Assembly (NCBI GenBank): GCA_033220425.1
Contig: CM065648.1
Location: 4,774,001-4,838,000 of the forward strand
Origin: Lepraria neglecta
Taxonomy: Eukaryota; Ascomycota; Lecanoromycetes; Lecanorales; Stereocaulaceae
Reading direction: 5' to 3'
Length of the DNA: 64,000 nucleotides
Part shown: piece after piece, positions 22,554-33,800 of the stretch
How the letters are laid out: every line of letters begins with the position of its first letter
Position numbering within the stretch: position 1 is the first letter of the stretch
Program-made: the position numbers and the translations under genes
The notes under the pieces: generated by a model
Databases searched by the model: none
What the model saw: only the letters and a program-made list of their open reading frames with translations
Told to the model about the DNA's origin: nothing

Positions 22554-22643
22554 CGGTCGCTAAATCTGCACAAAGCCAGAGTAACATCATTGCTTCTTGG
22601 TAAGATACCCATGGCCATAACGCTTGGCGTCAGCTAATCAATC

Positions 22644-25600
22644 ATGAGTGTCAGACACCGGCAGAGACAAGGACGGCATCTGCTTGTGCAGAGAGGCCCT
22701 CCAACTCCCGCGACAAACACTCTAGGGTCAATAAAGACTCCAACATTCAGTTTTGAGCCTCCTAGATTGCAGACCACCTCTACAAACAACACGTTCCCTG
22801 TTGCTTCACCAACAGATAGCGAAGAAGAAGAAGAAGAAGAAGAAATACAAGCAAACGAAGGCGGATCTCCAAACGCTCATCTACCACGGCTTCCCAATCT
22901 ACAAACAACCCAGTATCCAATCGACTTTGATTTTACATGCAGCAACCGTGCCAGTCTATCGAAGCTGGGAGACTCGAGCTCGCTGTTCTCCATCACAAGT
23001 GTGACAGGATCTCCTCCGGTTACACAGGCCCGAAGCCCACAGTCATTCCAATTCGGCGCACCTAGGCCTACAACCAGCGAACGTTTCACCTTTGATTCAC
23101 CTCCATCGTCGACGATGGTAGAGGAACGGGAGCCTCCCAAGGCTACTCCTCAGAAGCCAGCACAACCACCAGTATTTAGAAATCCCAACCAACCCCAGTT
23201 CGGTCAGCCCAGCCCGCTGCAGAACCGCCTGCAGCCCAACAATATATTCAACGTACCAAAACCACAGCAAACTCGAACGGAACACCATACACCTGCGCCC
23301 CCAGCTGGCACATCCCATCTCCAACAAGTAAAAGACTTTACACACAAAGTTGTGGACCCATTTCGGTCACATCACCCGATGCAGCCGCGACCTGCTCAAG
23401 CGGACCCCAACGCAGTGGAGATCCCCAGACCTGCGAATGCACCAACTTGGAATGCATATCCTCGCCCGCAACCTACATACTCCTCTTTCAACCCTCCTGC
23501 AAGCGGATTTGCGGCTGTGAACTCCTACCAGAGGCCGGTGATTGATCTAACTAAGCCGCAAGTTCTGTACCAAGACCCTGCACTTCTTGACGACCGCTTC
23601 GGTGCCGCAGACCCATATCTCTACATAGACGCAGGGAAGGCTACGGAAAACATTAAAGAGCTCCTAGAGGGTGCTTTCGAGGACGAAGAGGACAAGCCGA
23701 GAACAAGAGGCCGGAAGAAGAAGGTCGAGGCCACCGGTGCGGGTTTGTCGGACAAGCTGCAGGGACTTGATGTCAAAGCAGACTCTGACAAAGAGGATCA
23801 CGACGGCGAAGATGATGAGGACGAAGACGAAGATGATGGCACAGTCGAAGGATTAAAAGTGAAGCTTCTGCCCCACCAGGTGGATGGCGTAGAATGGATG
23901 AGAGACAAAGAGATCGGAACCAAGAAGATTAAGGGCATCTTACCAAAAGGAGGCATCCTAGCTGATGACATGGGCCTTGGAAAAACCATCCAGTCCATTG
24001 CGCTACTGCTCACTAATCCTCGCCCTGCCCTATCGATAGCCACGTCAGTGACTGACAAGAAAGCGTTGTCTCCAAGTGTTGGCAAGAGCACTCTTGTTGT
24101 GGCGCCTCTCGCTCTTATCAAGCAATGGGAGGGAGAGATCAAAAATCGAATGACTGAGAGTCACAAGCTCCGTGTTTGCGTTCATCACGGACCACAGCGT
24201 ACAAAGCGGTTCGAGGACCTAAAGAAGTACGATGTCGTGATCACTACCTATCAGATTCTTGTGTCAGAGCACGGCAGCTCCTCAGAGCGAGAGGATGGGC
24301 CACAGGTCGGCTGCTTCGGTATTCAGTGGTACCGCGTTATCCTTGATGAGGCACATACGATCAAGAATCGAAACGCCAAGGCGACTCAAGCGTGTTACGC
24401 CCTGCGTTCCGAGTACAGATGGTGTCTGACAGGCACACCAATGCAGAACAATCTCGATGAGTTGCAAAGTCTTATCAGATTCTTACGGATCAAGCCATAC
24501 AATGATCTCTCGATATGGAAAGACCAGATTACGAGACCCATGAGCCAAGGACGTGGAGGTGTTGCAATTAAGCGGCTACAATTCTATCTCAAAGCCTTCA
24601 TGAAACGCCGCACAAAAGATGTCCTGAAGAAGGAGGGCGCACTGAACCCTGGAGGAAAGCCCAGCAAAGATGGCCAAACCACTGGCTTCAAGATTACCGC
24701 CCGGAATATTGAGAGCGTGAAGGCTGAATTCAGCCCCGAGGAACGAAGATTCTATGACCGTCTCGAGCAACGCACTGACAGAAGCCTCGAACAGATGATG
24801 AGTGGCGAAAAGGTGAATTATGCTAGTGCTTTGGTGCTACTGCTACGACTTCGTCAGGCTTGCAATCATCCACAGCTTGTTGGAGGTAGTATGGCTAAGG
24901 ATAAAGATGCCATTACGACGGGTCAAGGTTCAGGCACCCAGGCTCCCAGAAATTCGAAAGTAGTGGATGACGATGTGGATGCAATGGCGGATCTTCTTGG
25001 CGGCATGAGTATGCAGACGAAGCAGTGCGATGTCTGTCAGATCAAGCTCTCCAAAGACGAAGTTTCTGCCGGGTCCATCAGATGCACTGAGTGTGAAGAA
25101 GACTTGGCTTCGCAGGGCGCACAGAAAGAAAAGAAGAAAGATCGAAAACGCAAAAACAAGCCTCCATCATCCAAAGCCAAATCAGAAAAGTCAGATCCCC
25201 GAGCGCCAAGAAACCGACGAGTCGTTCTCGACAATTCAGATGGGGAAGAGGACCCGAATGCCGAGTTGGTTGTGCCTGAACACGAACGCCATGCTCCAGA
25301 TCTTGGCAAAGCAGGTGGTACAGATGACGAGAATGCAGAAGGTGGCGGTGAGTCATTGGCATCTAATGACACGGACACGGAAGACGAGTCCTCGATCAAA
25401 CTGAAAAAGCCTCGACAACGAGAAGTCTTTAGCCTCGATACTTCGGACGAAGAAACGAAAGAGGATGAGTCTTCAGAGGAAGCTTCAGACGAAGAAGAGG
25501 AAGAAGTCTCATCCTCGGACTCTGAACCATCCTTAGCCTCTATCACAACCTCTGCCAAGATCCAACACCTCCTCAAGATCCTTCACCGCGAATCTGATAC

Positions 25601-26252
25601 CCACAAATTCATCGTCTTCTCCCAATTTACATCCATGCTCGACCTCATAGAGCCTTTCTTGAACCAGGACGGCCTAGTCTTCACTCGCTACGATGGCAGC
25701 ATGCGTAATGACCACCGCGAAGCTAGCCTCGAGCGTTTACGCAACAATAGCAAAACTCGGATTCTACTGTGCAGTCTTAAGTGTGGGTCCCTTGGGCTGA
25801 ATCTCACTGCTGCATCAAGAGTAGTCATCTTAGAGCCTTTCTGGAACCCCTTTGTCGAGGAACAAGCTATTGATCGTGTCCACCGTCTCAATCAAACGCT
25901 TGATGTTACTGTCTATAAGCTCACCATTGCCAACACCGTCGAGGCTCGTATCCTGGATCTGCAGGAAAAGAAGCGTGCTCTCGCTCAAGCAGCTATTGGT
26001 GGCGACAGCAAGGCAGCAGGAAAACTCACTATGAAGGACATCTTGAACTTGTTCAGAAGGGACGCGGAACATGATACAAGACATGAAGCAGATCCCACCT
26101 TGGGTACTAAGACGAGAGTGCTTACGACTGCCGGGAGTGGTTCAAGTGCAGCGAATGATAGGGGAGCGCAAAGCATGAGAGTCACTCCACCTGTAATGGA
26201 CAGAGGAAATGTGACTAGAAAGGAGGATCACGTGTATGGCAGAAGGTGGTGA
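22644..26252 (+). CDS. SNF2-family ATPase/helicase, Rad5/Rad16-like group
   Basis: DNA translocase of the SNF2 superfamily, nuclear by family. Single exon of 1202 residues. The first 400 residues are disordered and Pro/Gln-rich with a GAA-repeat-coded Glu run near 22819. Helicase N-half: LLPHQVDGVEWM, Walker A DDMGLGKT with Lys447, DEAH at 568-571, LTGTPMQNNLDE. Between the halves, the Cys795/798 and Cys814/817 pairs could form a four-Cys zinc knuckle where Rad5/Rad16 proteins have a full RING, so E3 activity is doubtful. An acidic Ser/Glu stretch follows, then the C-half: FIVFSQFTSMLDL, GSLGLNLTAASRV and EQAIDRVHRLNQ. It resembles S. pombe C582.10c-type proteins. Likely roles are DNA repair or chromatin remodelling. 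Confidence 0.9.
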   Translation: MSVRHRQRQGRHLLVQRGPPTPATNTLGSIKTPTFSFEPPRLQTTSTNNTFPVASPTDSEEEEEEEEIQANEGGSPNAHLPRLPNLQTTQYPIDFDFTCSNRASLSKLGDSSSLFSITSVTGSPPVTQARSPQSFQFGAPRPTTSERFTFDSPPSSTMVEEREPPKATPQKPAQPPVFRNPNQPQFGQPSPLQNRLQPNNIFNVPKPQQTRTEHHTPAPPAGTSHLQQVKDFTHKVVDPFRSHHPMQPRPAQADPNAVEIPRPANAPTWNAYPRPQPTYSSFNPPASGFAAVNSYQRPVIDLTKPQVLYQDPALLDDRFGAADPYLYIDAGKATENIKELLEGAFEDEEDKPRTRGRKKKVEATGAGLSDKLQGLDVKADSDKEDHDGEDDEDEDEDDGTVEGLKVKLLPHQVDGVEWMRDKEIGTKKIKGILPKGGILADDMGLGKTIQSIALLLTNPRPALSIATSVTDKKALSPSVGKSTLVVAPLALIKQWEGEIKNRMTESHKLRVCVHHGPQRTKRFEDLKKYDVVITTYQILVSEHGSSSEREDGPQVGCFGIQWYRVILDEAHTIKNRNAKATQACYALRSEYRWCLTGTPMQNNLDELQSLIRFLRIKPYNDLSIWKDQITRPMSQGRGGVAIKRLQFYLKAFMKRRTKDVLKKEGALNPGGKPSKDGQTTGFKITARNIESVKAEFSPEERRFYDRLEQRTDRSLEQMMSGEKVNYASALVLLLRLRQACNHPQLVGGSMAKDKDAITTGQGSGTQAPRNSKVVDDDVDAMADLLGGMSMQTKQCDVCQIKLSKDEVSAGSIRCTECEEDLASQGAQKEKKKDRKRKNKPPSSKAKSEKSDPRAPRNRRVVLDNSDGEEDPNAELVVPEHERHAPDLGKAGGTDDENAEGGGESLASNDTDTEDESSIKLKKPRQREVFSLDTSDEETKEDESSEEASDEEEEEVSSSDSEPSLASITTSAKIQHLLKILHRESDTHKFIVFSQFTSMLDLIEPFLNQDGLVFTRYDGSMRNDHREASLERLRNNSKTRILLCSLKCGSLGLNLTAASRVVILEPFWNPFVEEQAIDRVHRLNQTLDVTVYKLTIANTVEARILDLQEKKRALAQAAIGGDSKAAGKLTMKDILNLFRRDAEHDTRHEADPTLGTKTRVLTTAGSGSSAANDRGAQSMRVTPPVMDRGNVTRKEDHVYGRRW

Positions 26253-26566
26253 TGGATTTCCTCATACCCATTTTGCGTAATTCATACATTGCATGCTAGA
26301 AAATTAGAAGTGTGTCACATCTTACGAACTCATGAATCATACATACACTTTTCATTTCTCATGATAATGCCTTTCCATGCTACTCGTGCAATCATTTCCG
26401 TTGCGATAAGGGTATATCACATGCAATCATAACTCCCCCAATGTACTAAACGCTCCGTAACATCTTGAGATTACAGTGCCCAAGGAGCTTTTAGTCGGAT
26501 TAGGCATACCCTGTGCATCACCATCGCTACACTAGACGCTCTCTCATAATATCATGATCGATTCCT
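26253..26566. other. Convergent 3' flanks
   Basis: AT-rich, no frame of note; 3' ends of the SNF2 and PTPA genes. Confidence 0.5.
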
Positions 26567-28187
26567 TCACCGAGCCCATGGAGCTTCAGTCGGCGGAGGC
26601 ATGTTTCCGGCATCAGTCTCACCATCCTTTGCTCTCAGAGGCATCTGCGTTCTGGGAAGGGTAGCCCCTGGATCTCTCAATGACGGTTGCGGGAACCTTG
26701 TTGATGGGAGTCCTGCATTAGCTGATACTTCTGACCTGTTCGCCCAAAGAGCTGCTCTCCCTACACCGGGACCAGGCATTGCCGTTGGCTTAGTTGCCCA
26801 AGGGGCGGCTGTGCCCACATCAGGACCCGGCATAGTACTAGGCTTGTTGGCCCATGGAGCAGCTGTCCCGATACCGGGATCAGGCACAATAATTGGCTTA
26901 CTCGCCCATGGTGCCTTTGTTCCTTCCTGTGGTGGTGGAGGGGCACGAGCAGAAGCATTCTCTAGTGATGGTCTCGGACCATCTCTGACAGGCTGGTTTG
27001 ACGTGTGTACTGAGGGCGGGGCCGGTGCGGCGTTGGGATCTTGCTCCCAGCTGAAGAGGGAGCCGAAGCGGAAGTGTTGGACGACGGGGAATTTGGAGAG
27101 GACTTCTGCGTTGTACATTTTGACCATCCCCTAGAAGCTTTAATAGATGCTTCTTGGAATATCATGTGTTTTGGCTCACCTTATTGATCTTTCCCCATCC
27201 TGCCCTTACACCAGAGATATCGTAGAGCATAGGCGAATGTTCCCAGAACGGCCCTTTCTTCACATCATGGATGAAGCCAATAGCGCCGAAGTACATATTC
27301 TTATCACGCTCTCTGTCAACAGCTGTCTTCTTGGCAACGTCGGCTGGATCAGGGGCACCTTCCAAGGAGCCTTCTGTTGGTGTTTGGTCTTTAGGTAAGA
27401 TTGACGGGCCATATTGTGCACTGCCGAAAATGTATGGAATGAATGAGTGGTCGTCTAGACCCCAGACTCCGTGGGAGCCAGCGGGCTCGAGGGTGTACGT
27501 TTTGATGAGGCGGCGCACAAGTTGCAGATAGGGATCTATGACGCCGAGGACTATGCCTCTTTCTTCATTGCCTAGATTCGAGGCGTCGAAGCCTCCGAGT
27601 TTCCACATACAGCCTATAAATGCAAGAAAGCTCAACTCGTGCCCGCTGCCGTAGTCTAGGCGTTGCGAGCTTCCAAAACTGCCGAGGAAGTATGACTTGA
27701 TCTCGCCTGCAGGAGTTACCTCGTCACCGGGTATCATGGGAAATTCTAGCACTGTGGGTGGCAGATGTCGATATAACAGATCAGATGTCCGCTCCTCAAC
27801 CTCTTCATACCATCTTCGAAAACTAGCGTTGCCAAACCGACGAGGCCCGGTATCTGGTGGCACTTCGTCTATTATCTGGTTTAAATCTTCGAGCAGAGAT
27901 CGAAGGCACTGAATGGTTTCGGAAAAAGTAACCGCGGAAGACCCCAGCTCCCATGTTTGGGCTGACCTTTTCTGATTTGGCTCTGAACTTTGAACATATG
28001 AAGGAAACATGGCGCGATTAAGCTGAAGTAGAAATGTCATGATATCACCGTAGGCTTTTGAGGTAAGGAAAGCTGAGACATCATGGCCTTCGTTGATCTT
28101 CTTGAGAGGTTCTACAAAAGTATGCCATTTGTATTGATCCCAAACTTCGAGGGAAGGAGCACTCGGGACATCGTCTGCGGTCGCCAT
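26567..28187 (-). CDS. rrd1: Phosphotyrosyl phosphatase activator / PP2A peptidyl-prolyl isomerase, RRD1 type
   Basis: PTPA-family protein that reactivates PP2A-type phosphatases by prolyl isomerisation. Exons 28187-27180 and 27130-26567 give 523 residues. The conserved fold is clear: [71 protein letters not shown], then [15 protein letters not shown] and [18 protein letters not shown] across the intron. The C-terminal extension of about 150 residues has repeats of the form [10 protein letters not shown] / MPGPDVG. A long Pro-rich tail is typical of fungal RRD1 rather than RRD2. It is divergent from the Myb-like gene over 342 bases. Confidence 0.93.
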
Positions 28188-28529
28188 GTTTTCAACGGCT
28201 TATCATAGAACTCTCGAACAAAGATACATCAGATCGAGTGAGAATATCTCAGTTGGAAAAAACAGAGAACAATTTCTGACAGAGGAGTGTCACGAAAGAG
28301 AAAACACATAATCCAGAAACGGCAGGGTGAAGCGGAAACCTCGGCAAAAACTTCCTCAGGAGTAAGCGCGCGTCGACACCAATGAAACAGGTCAAAAGCT
28401 AAACCATGGATATTTATTCCAGCTGATGAGACGCTCAACAGTGAAGACGACTTGGTGCAGCAGCAGCTAAGGCAGAAAAAGAGCAAAAGAGCACCCTCTA
28501 GTCAGACACCAGCTCCTATTCAGACTACA
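28188..28529. other. Divergent promoter region of PTPA and Myb-like genes
   Basis: Holds a plausible 5'-UTR intron for the plus gene: GTAAGC near 28361, branch GCTAAAC and acceptor TTCCAG ending at 28410. The frame of the plus gene stays open back to that acceptor without an ATG. Confidence 0.4.
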
Positions 28530-30555
28530 ATGGCTTCAGCAAGCGCCCAAGCTTCCCCGCAAGAGAAGAGTACGGAGGACATTCAAAGCATCTTGATAGA
28601 AACGATCGCGAAATCGATACCCAAGATCACTAGCCCAGCGAAGAGAAAGCGACGCGATACCGCTGCGGAAGAAGTTTCACCGAAGAAACGCGTGAGAGGC
28701 CAAAGAACGGCTGCAGGAAAGGGAGAAAGCGTGGCTGCTACGGTCCCAAGTGCTGAGAAGGCTACTCCTGCAAAGTTGGGGAGGCCGAAGAAGACGCAGC
28801 CACTCCGACATATGACCCAGACTTATCCAGCGGGCAGGAAGGTGAAAGGGGACATCTTCGATTTTAGAGCTGGCTCTCTGCAGAAATCGGCCTCCAAGCA
28901 GCCTGTGTCTGCGGAGGCGCAGACCTTGAAGTTGGCCTCACGACAAAAAGGGGCCAAACCTTCCGCAAGAAGAGTGGAGACTCTGCGTTCGACTACGCAA
29001 GCCGCAACCCCAGGCGAAGGTCAAGCTTCTGCTATACTGAACGGACACGTCGATGCGACCGACACGTCGAAACGTGGTGCTCGAACGAGAACGGGGCAGG
29101 GAGAGAGCTCCGGTAAATCTCCAGCAATATCTCCTGTGGCTAGTGGTAGAGGCACGAGTGGACGGGTAGCCAATCATGGCACAAAAAGAGCGGTTGGACG
29201 CCCTCCGAAAAGAGCCCTACCGCAAGTGAATAATGATGAGGGTGAAGACCATGCCGTGTCTGAGCAGGCAGCTGCTAGCGAGAACGAGCCGCCTTCTAGC
29301 CAAGGCGAAATTCAGGAGTCTTCGGGCCTAGACGAGACTTTCCACGAGAACGAGCCGCCTTCTGGCCAAGGCGAAATTCAGGAGTCTTCGGGCCAAGACG
29401 AGACTTTCCACGAGAGATCATCGCAAACTCACAATGACGAAGACAATCAACCAGTTTTGGATCTTCTCGGTCAAGAGGATGAGTGGAAAAAGATCTTTGA
29501 AGCTGCGCGCTCAGTGGGTCCCAAGAAATTGAGGGAGAATCGGATGCCGCAGCTTCAGACAGAGACCATTAGAACCCTGTTGATTGATATCAAGGAGGCC
29601 CGAACTTTGTACGAAAGGCTTTCGCCCTATAACAAGGTGGATCAAGACCAGCCTGATGGACTATACGAGCAATTGCAGCGCTCCCTAGATGTGATCGAAG
29701 AGCAAATCAAGCATGGCGATATATCAGAGGCGGCTCCTTACATTAAACGATCAAAGATAATTCGGGACATATATGCTTGCGCAATCCCTGCTCTAGTCTT
29801 CCTATTGGATTCGTCCTTTTCTTTCCATGGGCTCCATTCCCAAGGACTGCGCCGTTTCGAAGCTCTTGAAGAGATCGTCCGTCTGCAGGAGATGATAGTC
29901 CTGCTTTGTATGAAGGTTAAGAACTTGAAAGCCAATCCAAACACTGACAACCCTATCAAAAAGCCGACAACGTCTATTATATATCCGTATACTCGCGGTA
30001 TGAAGAAGATATTCGAGATTGAGCTCGAGCAGCAGAAACGAAAGTGGAAGATCAAACAAAATGCTCTTAAGACTGCGAAGAGCGAGGAAGAGCGTATCGA
30101 ACAGTCTCAAAGGCAGAGAGAGGAGTCTACAAGTGAGAAAGGTCATAGCAACGGCAGGATTTTCGAAAGTATCCAACGAGAACGAGAGATTCTTCGAAGC
30201 TCGAGGAATCGAATCGGCAAGCCAGCTGTCCAGTCTACGCAAACGAATAGCCATCACCGTTCGAACACAAAGTGGACTGAGGAAGAGGAGAAAGAATTGA
30301 TGACGCAGCTGAGGATTGGGTACAATAGGGACCAGTCTGGTACGTTTTCTTAAGAGCAATTCTTTATTGTGCCTTTTGCTGATCATTCTCACAGCCGAAG
30401 ATCGTTATTTGGCTATTCTGAACGCCCGGCTATTGCAGAACAAGCTTCCAGAGCGTGTACGAGAGCAAGCTCTGTCGTTGAAACCCTTGATGCTGGAGAT
30501 ATACGGAGCACTAAATCCTCCAGTATCGCTTAAATGGATTGAAAGCATTGTGTGA
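28530..30555 (+). CDS. AT-hook and Myb/SANT-like nuclear protein
   Basis: Exons 28530-30339 and 30395-30555 give 656 residues. AT-hook-like cores GRPKK (about residue 85) and GRPPKR (about 222) lie in a Lys/Arg/Ser-rich disordered half. A 22-residue tandem repeat (ENEPPSSQGEIQESSG and its copy) is at about 251-294. The middle is helical (EWKKIFEAARSVGPKKL, LLIDIKEARTLYERL) with a TRF-like look. The C-terminus has KWTEEEEKELM followed by a helix, the start of a Myb/SANT-type domain that continues into exon 2. The frame is open upstream to 28411, so translation could begin in an earlier exon. DNA binding is inferred; the specific role is unknown. Confidence 0.75.
29280..29411 (+). repeat. 66-base in-frame tandem repeat, two copies
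   Basis: Two adjacent 66-base units (29280-29345, 29346-29411) differ at a few bases and encode a duplicated acidic 22-residue block of the AT-hook protein. The low divergence shows a recent duplication. Confidence 0.85.
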
Positions 30556-30868
30556 TATACCCCCGAGGAGCACCGAGGACGGATCTCGTTATTATTTAGC
30601 TTAGTTATCTTGAACAAATTCTGCTCATGGCAGAGCCATCTGTAAACATTTTTCGTACCTTTTCATTAGTCCAAATTAGGATTTAAGAAATGTAAACTCC
30701 GACGTCTTGGAAGCGCTGCCAACATGTCTACAACAAAGCGCGCATCGAGCAAACGATGAGGTTGCTTAACTGCGAGCTCATCCCTCCTTGATCGTGAAGG
30801 CCCTCCACTGGCTTTTGCCCCAACGACCGCTTCCATCTCTAACAACCCGCGCGCTGTCCTCTTAAGCC
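30556..30868. other. Intergenic
   Basis: 3' flank of the AT-hook gene and promoter of the coiled-coil gene; no gene seen. Confidence 0.45.
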
Positions 30869-33800
30869 ATGTGGTCTCATACCATAGCATCCTCGAAAAC
30901 AAAAGCTCCGCCCCCAGCCAAACCAGTAGCAAGAACCCCTACCTCTCCGACCAAACCTTTGCCAGACCCTCCCCCAAAAGATGAGAGCCCAATTCAAAGC
31001 TTCGACGCCGATGGCTTCAGTAAAACCTCACGCGTACATACCTCCAAGAAACCCGTGACAGTAGCCAAGGCGCCCATTCTGGGAAGGACGACATCTACCA
31101 GGGCAGAGCGGCAACTTGCGGATACAAAAGATGCTGCGCGCTCAGGTCTCGAAAAGAGAGATTCTCACGTTGCGCCTCCCGCACCATCAAGGGCACGAGC
31201 AGATACTCCTATGCGAAGTACCAGGACAGGTACACCAACCATACCAGCATCGAAAACGTCGAGGGTAGGAGCTGGAACGCCGGTGAGAGGTACTAGGACG
31301 GCTTCGCCTACATCACCTACGTCAAGAACACGGAGAGTAGGCACGTCGGCGCAAGCACGTCCTGGGCTTAGGGATCCAAAGTCTACGGTGGATACGAAGG
31401 GACGTAACAGTGCTGCTATAGCCCAACCGAACAAACGCGCTCTCGTTTCAAAGTATGCAAAGCAGGATTTGCCCATCCAGAAGGGGGATGCCAAAGAGGA
31501 GGATGAGCAAGTGCGTGAACCTTTTGTCGCCGAGACAGATACGATTTCGGAGCCAGATTACGTGGACGTGAGGCCGCCATCTCCTGAGGAAGACAGGAAC
31601 AAGGAGGACAGCACCACTAACGGAGACGCGGCCGAGCTGACTCGTCAAGAGACCAATGATTCCGAGCAGACGCCTGCCAAAGAAGAGGCAGAACCGGAAG
31701 CTCATGAGGAACTGAATCGTGAAATAGCATTGCGAAATGAGACGATAAGAAAATTACGGCGCGAGATTGGGTTTCTGCAGACCGCGCATGAGCGCAAGGT
31801 GGAGAAAATAGAGGCCGCTTCGTCGGAGCAGATGAAGGCACTTAGATTGGAGCTCGATAGTGTTCGCGAAACGCTTGTGGATTTGGACGATGAACATCGG
31901 TCTACGGTGGAGAGCCATAAGGAGATCTTACGATCTAAAAATGAGGAGATTGAGAAGATATCAAGTGATGCTCTAGAGCTTCAAGGGAAGCTGAGAGCTG
32001 CTGACAAGGCCAAAGATGATAGGGGAGACAAGGACGACGAGCTCAATCGCTCCAAAGAGGAGGAGCTCCAGCGACTGTCGCAGGTCAACGAGGAGCTTGA
32101 GGAGAAGCTAAAGGCTGAAAACGAAGCCAAAGAGGAGTATGAGAACGAGAAAAATGAGCTCATTCGCTCTAAGGACGAAGCTATTCAGAACTTGTTGCAG
32201 AGCACTCAGGAGCTTGAAGGCAAAATGAAGGCCGCCGAAGACACTAAAGAACAGGAAGCTGGTGACATCCATGATCGGATTCGTTCAAAGGACGCAGAGA
32301 TTGACAGATTGTCGCATGCCGCGCGGGATCTTCAAGAGAAGCTTGATGATATGGAAGTAGCGTCTGAGAAAGATCGCAAGCTTGCTCAGAGCAAGGAAGA
32401 GGAGATCCAAAAATTATTCCAGACGAACCGAGATCTTGAAGAGAAGCTCAAAACCACAGACTCAGTTTCGGAGAAAGACCATGATCTTGTTAAGTCCAAG
32501 GAGGACGAAATCAAAAGGCTGTCGAAGACAAACCAAGATCTCGAGGGGAAGCTAAAAGCCATGGAGTCAACCTCAGAGAAAGACCAGGAACTTTTTCGAG
32601 AAAAGGTCGATGAAATACAGAGCTTGTCGCAAATTGCGAAAGACCTTCAAGAACAGCTGAAGGCTGCGGACTCAGGTCACTGGGAACTCGACGAGCTGGT
32701 TAGGGCCAAGGACGAGGAGATCCAGAGGTTATCGCAAGGTACTCGAGATCTTGAAGAAAAAGTTAAATCCACGGACTCTGTTCGGGAAAAACATAAGCAG
32801 TTTGCGAAGTCCAAAGACGAAGAGATTTCGAATGTGTCGAAGACTGTCCAAGACCTTCAAGAAAAGCTGAATGCCTTTGATAAGGTCAAGAAGCAAGCTG
32901 TTGACCATTCGGTTCGAAGTCTCCGGGATGAATTCCGAGACCTGCAGGTCAAACACAAGCGCAAGGTAGAGGATGTGGAGGCCGCCGCAACTGCAAGAGT
33001 CGAGGCCGTTCAGCGCGACTATGTCGAGCTCTTGAAGTCTAGAGACCAAGAGATCAAGGACATGTCAGAGTTGGCCCAAGATGTGGAAGAAAAGGTCGAG
33101 ACAGCTCGTGAAGGCCAGAAGCAGGAGACTCGGAAAGCCATCATAAAGCACGAAGAACAACTCCGAAATGAAGCTAGTAAGCATGAGGAGCAGCTCCGTG
33201 AAGCTACCGAAAAGCACGCACAAGCGCTCCGGGAGGCTACTGAACAGCACGAGCAAGAGCTGAAATCGGTCCAAGCGGACTGTCAGGAACTACAGGACAG
33301 GGCTACCGAGCTAAAGCACAAGCTCCGTGATACTACGAACAGGCACGAGCAAGAATTGGAGTCGCTGAGAGCGGAGCATCAGGATGCAGACGAAAAGCAT
33401 AAACAAGAGATTCGAGATGTAACAGCAAAACATGAAGAAGAGCTGAAGTCCGTAAGCGAGGAACATAACAATAAATTTCAGGATACGATCACGAGACACG
33501 AGCGAGAAATGAAGGATGCAGCTACGAAGCTTGAACGTGAGATTGGAATACTTTCTACGAAACACCGAGAAGCTCTCGCTGCTCCTAGCAGTCGGCACGA
33601 GCAAGCTTTGAAGGAAGCAACCGCGAAGCATGAGCAGGAGCTTGAAGAACTGGTCGCGAAACACAAGCAAGAGCTCAGTAATCTCAACGAAACTCATGAT
33701 AAAGGACTCGGTGATGCAGTTACAGGACATGAACAAGAGCTTAAGACTGTGGCCGAAAAACATCAGCATGAGCTACACGAAGCGAACGCAAAACATAAAG